Positions 62,004 through 64,000 of a stretch of DNA of 64,000 bases are shown one piece after another; position 1 is the stretch's first letter; each line of letters begins with the position of its first letter. The DNA is from Pirellulales bacterium. Its GTDB lineage: Bacteria > Planctomycetota > Planctomycetia > Pirellulales > JACPPG01. Location: contig DASYDW010000077.1 in NCBI GenBank assembly GCA_036499395.1, positions 62,001-126,000 on the forward strand, in the 5' to 3' direction. Under the pieces are notes generated by a model, which was given only the letters and a program-made list of their open reading frames with translations, ran no database searches and had not been told where the DNA came from. The translations under genes and the position numbers were made by a program.

Positions 62004-63109
62004 GCGTTCAATCCCTGCAGTTCGGCGGGGAGGAATCGTCCGTCCTTGCGCACCAGTTGGCCGTCGAACCAGATTTCGCCCCCGCCCCACTGCGGGGTTT
62101 GAATCAGCACGAGATCCCAGTGAACTCGGCTGCGATTGCCATTATCGCATTCGTCATAGGCATTGCCGGGCGTCAGGTGGATCGAGCCGCCAATTTTTTC
62201 ATCGAATAGCGTGTCGAGCATCGGCCGGCGAACGAGGTTATTGCAACCGATCGACCACTCGCCGATGTAGCGCGCGCCCTCATCCGAATCGAGAATCTTG
62301 TTCAGCTTCTCGGCCTCGTTGCGACACGTGGCGCGGACGATCTTTCCTCGCTGGAACTCGAACTCGATCCCTTCGAAAACAGTCCCCTGATATCGAGACG
62401 GGGCGTTGTAGCGAATTGTCCCTTCCAAACTGTCGCGGATCGGCGCGGTGAATACCTCGCCGTCGGGAATATTTCGCTGGCCGTAGCAGGGACGCACATC
62501 AATGCCGCGAATCGAGAACCTCAAGTCCGTACCCGGCGCGACGAGCCGCACCTGATCCGTGGCTTTCATCCGCGCGACCAGCGGCTCCTGATCCTTGGCC
62601 ATCTGGGCATAGTCAGCCGTGCAAACGGCGAAGTAGAAATCCTCAAACGCGGCCGTGCTCATATTCGCGGCCTGCGCCATCGCGTCGGTGGGATAGCGCA
62701 GCACGACCCACTTGGTTTTGGGGACCCGAATTTCGCTGTGGACGGGGTGCCACCAGTGCTGCTGATACAGGTCCATGCGTTCGTGGGGCACGTCCGAGAA
62801 TTGACTGCTGTTGCTGGCGCCGCGAATGCCGACGTACGCGTCCATCTCTTGCATGCGCGCCGCCTCGAGCCGGCCGGCAAGACTGATATTCTCGGCGGTT
62901 GCCGTGCGATATAGCGACCGCAGCACTTCATTGTTCTTGATCGTGACCAGGGGTTGCGCGCCGCGCTCGGCCGCCAACTCGATGAGCTTGCACACCAGTT
63001 CCGGTGAAGGAAGATCAATCGCCTCGATCAAGACCTTTTCGCCCGGCCGGAGCTCGCAACTGTGATCGATGAGGATCTCCGCCAAGCGGGAAATTCGTGG
63101 GTCGTTCAT
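61994..63109 (-). CDS. M29 family aminopeptidase
   Basis: Metal-dependent aminopeptidase (371 residues) of the thermophilic AmpS/AmpT family, releasing N-terminal amino acids in the cytoplasm. Conserved parts: LRPGEKVLIEA near the N-terminus, NIPDGEVFTAPIRDS with the first Glu ligand, YIGEWSIGCN with the second, and GGSIHLTPGNAY plus SRVHWDLVLI for the His/Asp ligands. AGGA lies about 5 bases before the ATG at 63109. Single gene. Confidence 0.92.
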   Translation of the reverse strand: MNDPRISRLAEILIDHSCELRPGEKVLIEAIDLPSPELVCKLIELAAERGAQPLVTIKNNEVLRSLYRTATAENISLAGRLEAARMQEMDAYVGIRGASNSSQFSDVPHERMDLYQQHWWHPVHSEIRVPKTKWVVLRYPTDAMAQAANMSTAAFEDFYFAVCTADYAQMAKDQEPLVARMKATDQVRLVAPGTDLRFSIRGIDVRPCYGQRNIPDGEVFTAPIRDSLEGTIRYNAPSRYQGTVFEGIEFEFQRGKIVRATCRNEAEKLNKILDSDEGARYIGEWSIGCNNLVRRPMLDTLFDEKIGGSIHLTPGNAYDECDNGNRSRVHWDLVLIQTPQWGGGEIWFDGQLVRKDGRFLPAELQGLNAGL

Positions 63110-63336
63110 GGTTTCCTGCGATAAATCTTGATCCGATTAAACCTGCGTGCGGCCTCATAATAGGCGATCCCGCCGGTAGCAACAACGCAGCCCAAGGCTC
63201 AGCTCACCGGCTGGCAGGTCCTGGTGCCGAGTCCGACAAAATCGCTACAACCGGGCCGACCGCTCGTTTGCTTTTGACGCGCGCATTTCGGCGCCCTATA
63301 CGAATGTAGGAAAACATATCGCCCGGTAAGCGGCTT

Positions 63337-63380
63337 GGCTCCGGCGCACTGCGCCGCAGTTGCGAGCCTGTCGCGCAGGC
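63337..63380 (+). promoter_or_regulatory. Structured leader ahead of the coiled-coil gene
   Basis: GGCTC (63337-63341) pairs with GAGCC (63364-63368), enclosing a perfect CGGCGC-ACT-GCGCCG stem (63342-63356). A second stem, GCCTG-TCGCG-CAGGC (63366-63380), follows and shares bases with the first, so the two are mutually exclusive at the join. The start codon is 23 bases further on. Confidence 0.45.
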
Positions 63381-63402
63381 GCGCTGTAGAAATGGCATTC
63401 TG

Positions 63403-64000
63403 ATGGACGCGCACCCCACGCAGACAGAAACACCCTCCTCGCTTTCTTCGTTGACCCTCGCCTTGCAGCAGCGGCGCGAACGGATGCAATCGCTCTCGGC
63501 CGCGCAGCGCGAACGGCTAAGCCGCCTCGAAACGAGTATTCTCGCGCAATTGGATCGCGCCGCCCAAGCGCTCGCTGGCCAGCAGCAAGCCGTACAAGAG
63601 CGACGCGACGAATTCGAGCGTCGTACTTCGGACGAAGATAGCCGCAGTGCTGCCGTCCACGCGCGGGCGACGGAGCTTGACCTGCTGGCGCAGAATCTCG
63701 ATCGCCGGGCCGCGGAATTGGCGGCGCGGGAAATCGCGATTGCCGATCGCGAGAGCGACGTGCAAAAGTCCGTCGCCGCCCCTTTGGCCGAAGTCGAGCG
63801 ACGTCGCCAGACCGTCGATGCGCGCTCGGCCGAGCTTGACCGGCAAGCGGTGGACCTGAAACGGCAGGAAGCGGCCCATGCGGCCGCTTGTGAAGCGGCT
63901 TTCGCGCAGCAAGCCGACATGGAGAAACAATTCGCTCAGCGACAAGCCTTGCTCGAAGCGACAAAACAGGAGATCGACGCGGCAGCGGCCAAGCTCCTCG
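63403..64000 (+). CDS. Coiled-coil protein, 5' part (runs off the window)
   Basis: An ATG at 63403 opens a frame that continues without stop to the right edge (at least 199 residues). After a Ser/Thr-rich start (MDAHPTQTETPSSLSSLT) the sequence is an almost unbroken heptad-rich coiled coil dominated by Ala, Arg, Glu, Gln and Leu, such as QQRRERMQSL, LDRRAAELAAREIAIADRES and QRQALLEATKQEID. No signal peptide or membrane segment is seen. No function can be given from this part; structural or scaffold roles are typical for such proteins. Opposite-strand frames here are shadows of this gene. Confidence 0.75.
   Translation, partial: MDAHPTQTETPSSLSSLTLALQQRRERMQSLSAAQRERLSRLETSILAQLDRAAQALAGQQQAVQERRDEFERRTSDEDSRSAAVHARATELDLLAQNLDRRAAELAAREIAIADRESDVQKSVAAPLAEVERRRQTVDARSAELDRQAVDLKRQEAAHAAACEAAFAQQADMEKQFAQRQALLEATKQEIDAAAAKLL

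Noticed and set aside
63204-63964. Several long minus-strand frames at the right end
   Set aside because: They are antisense shadows of the coiled-coil gene starting at 63403, rich in Arg, Ser and Ala as expected for reversed Ala/Glu/Arg codons.
1-64000. tRNA, rRNA, CRISPR and integrated phage or transposase genes
   Set aside because: No repeat-spacer arrays, T-loop or rRNA core motifs, integrase or transposase signatures were seen on reading; structured RNAs could still be missed by eye.

Overview
The window looks like a 64 kb chromosomal segment of a planctomycete, most likely order Pirellulales. GC content is high, and the genes are short, mostly leaderless-looking or weakly Shine-Dalgarno-led units on both strands. 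The protein content fits that group: a formylglycine sulfatase, a DUF1598-like exported protein, a BBP7-like outer-membrane barrel, a small membrane protein with the FRLRTLL-type N-terminus, secreted amidohydrolases, and a MoxR/DUF58/transglutaminase cluster. I see no rRNA, tRNA, CRISPR array, phage or transposase gene.

Layout. 1-5.7 kb: sulfatase, DegT-type aminotransferase and secreted GH20 hexosaminidase (glycan turnover and sugar modification). 5.7-14.3 kb, all on the minus strand: a sodium/solute symporter with a translationally coupled 52-residue partner, two secreted amidohydrolase-type proteins (one a two-domain fusion), a DNase I-fold phosphodiesterase and a secreted PIG-L deacetylase. 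A nested palindromic repeat follows at 14.4 kb. 14.6-26 kb: aldehyde dehydrogenase, glycogen debranching enzyme, class II-like cytochrome c, purM, DsbD-like reductase, APH-type kinase and a DUF1598-like protein. 26.4-32 kb: a lipid-looking island of extended SDR, GNAT-fold protein, membrane fatty-acid desaturase and a ketosynthase-like protein that has lost all three catalytic residues. 32-38 kb: porin-like barrel, transaldolase, PAS/GAF/receiver regulator and membrane metallophosphoesterase. 38-43.7 kb, minus strand: the conserved housekeeping run yicC-gmk-rpoZ-coaC-coaB and an aroF-tpiA-secG operon. 43.9-50.2 kb, plus strand: a 70-residue membrane protein, then MoxR ATPase, DUF58 protein, transglutaminase and a YchF-like GTPase. 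50.4-64 kb: aquaporin, transketolase, GNAT protein with a 21-bp tandem repeat, a BshC-like protein overlapping a glycosyltransferase, NIF3 protein, TIM-barrel isomerase, cupin, rsmD, cyclophilin, M29 aminopeptidase and the start of a coiled-coil protein that runs off the right edge.

Most promising for new biology: (1) the 26.4-32 kb lipid island, where a GNAT protein resembling the bacterial ceramide-synthase type faces a divergent SDR and sits near a catalytically dead ketosynthase; (2) the symporter with its tiny coupled partner; (3) three amidohydrolase-fold domains in a row, of which only one keeps its metal ligands; (4) the regulator with two degenerate signalling domains. Functional statements rest on motifs read by eye; no database search was possible.
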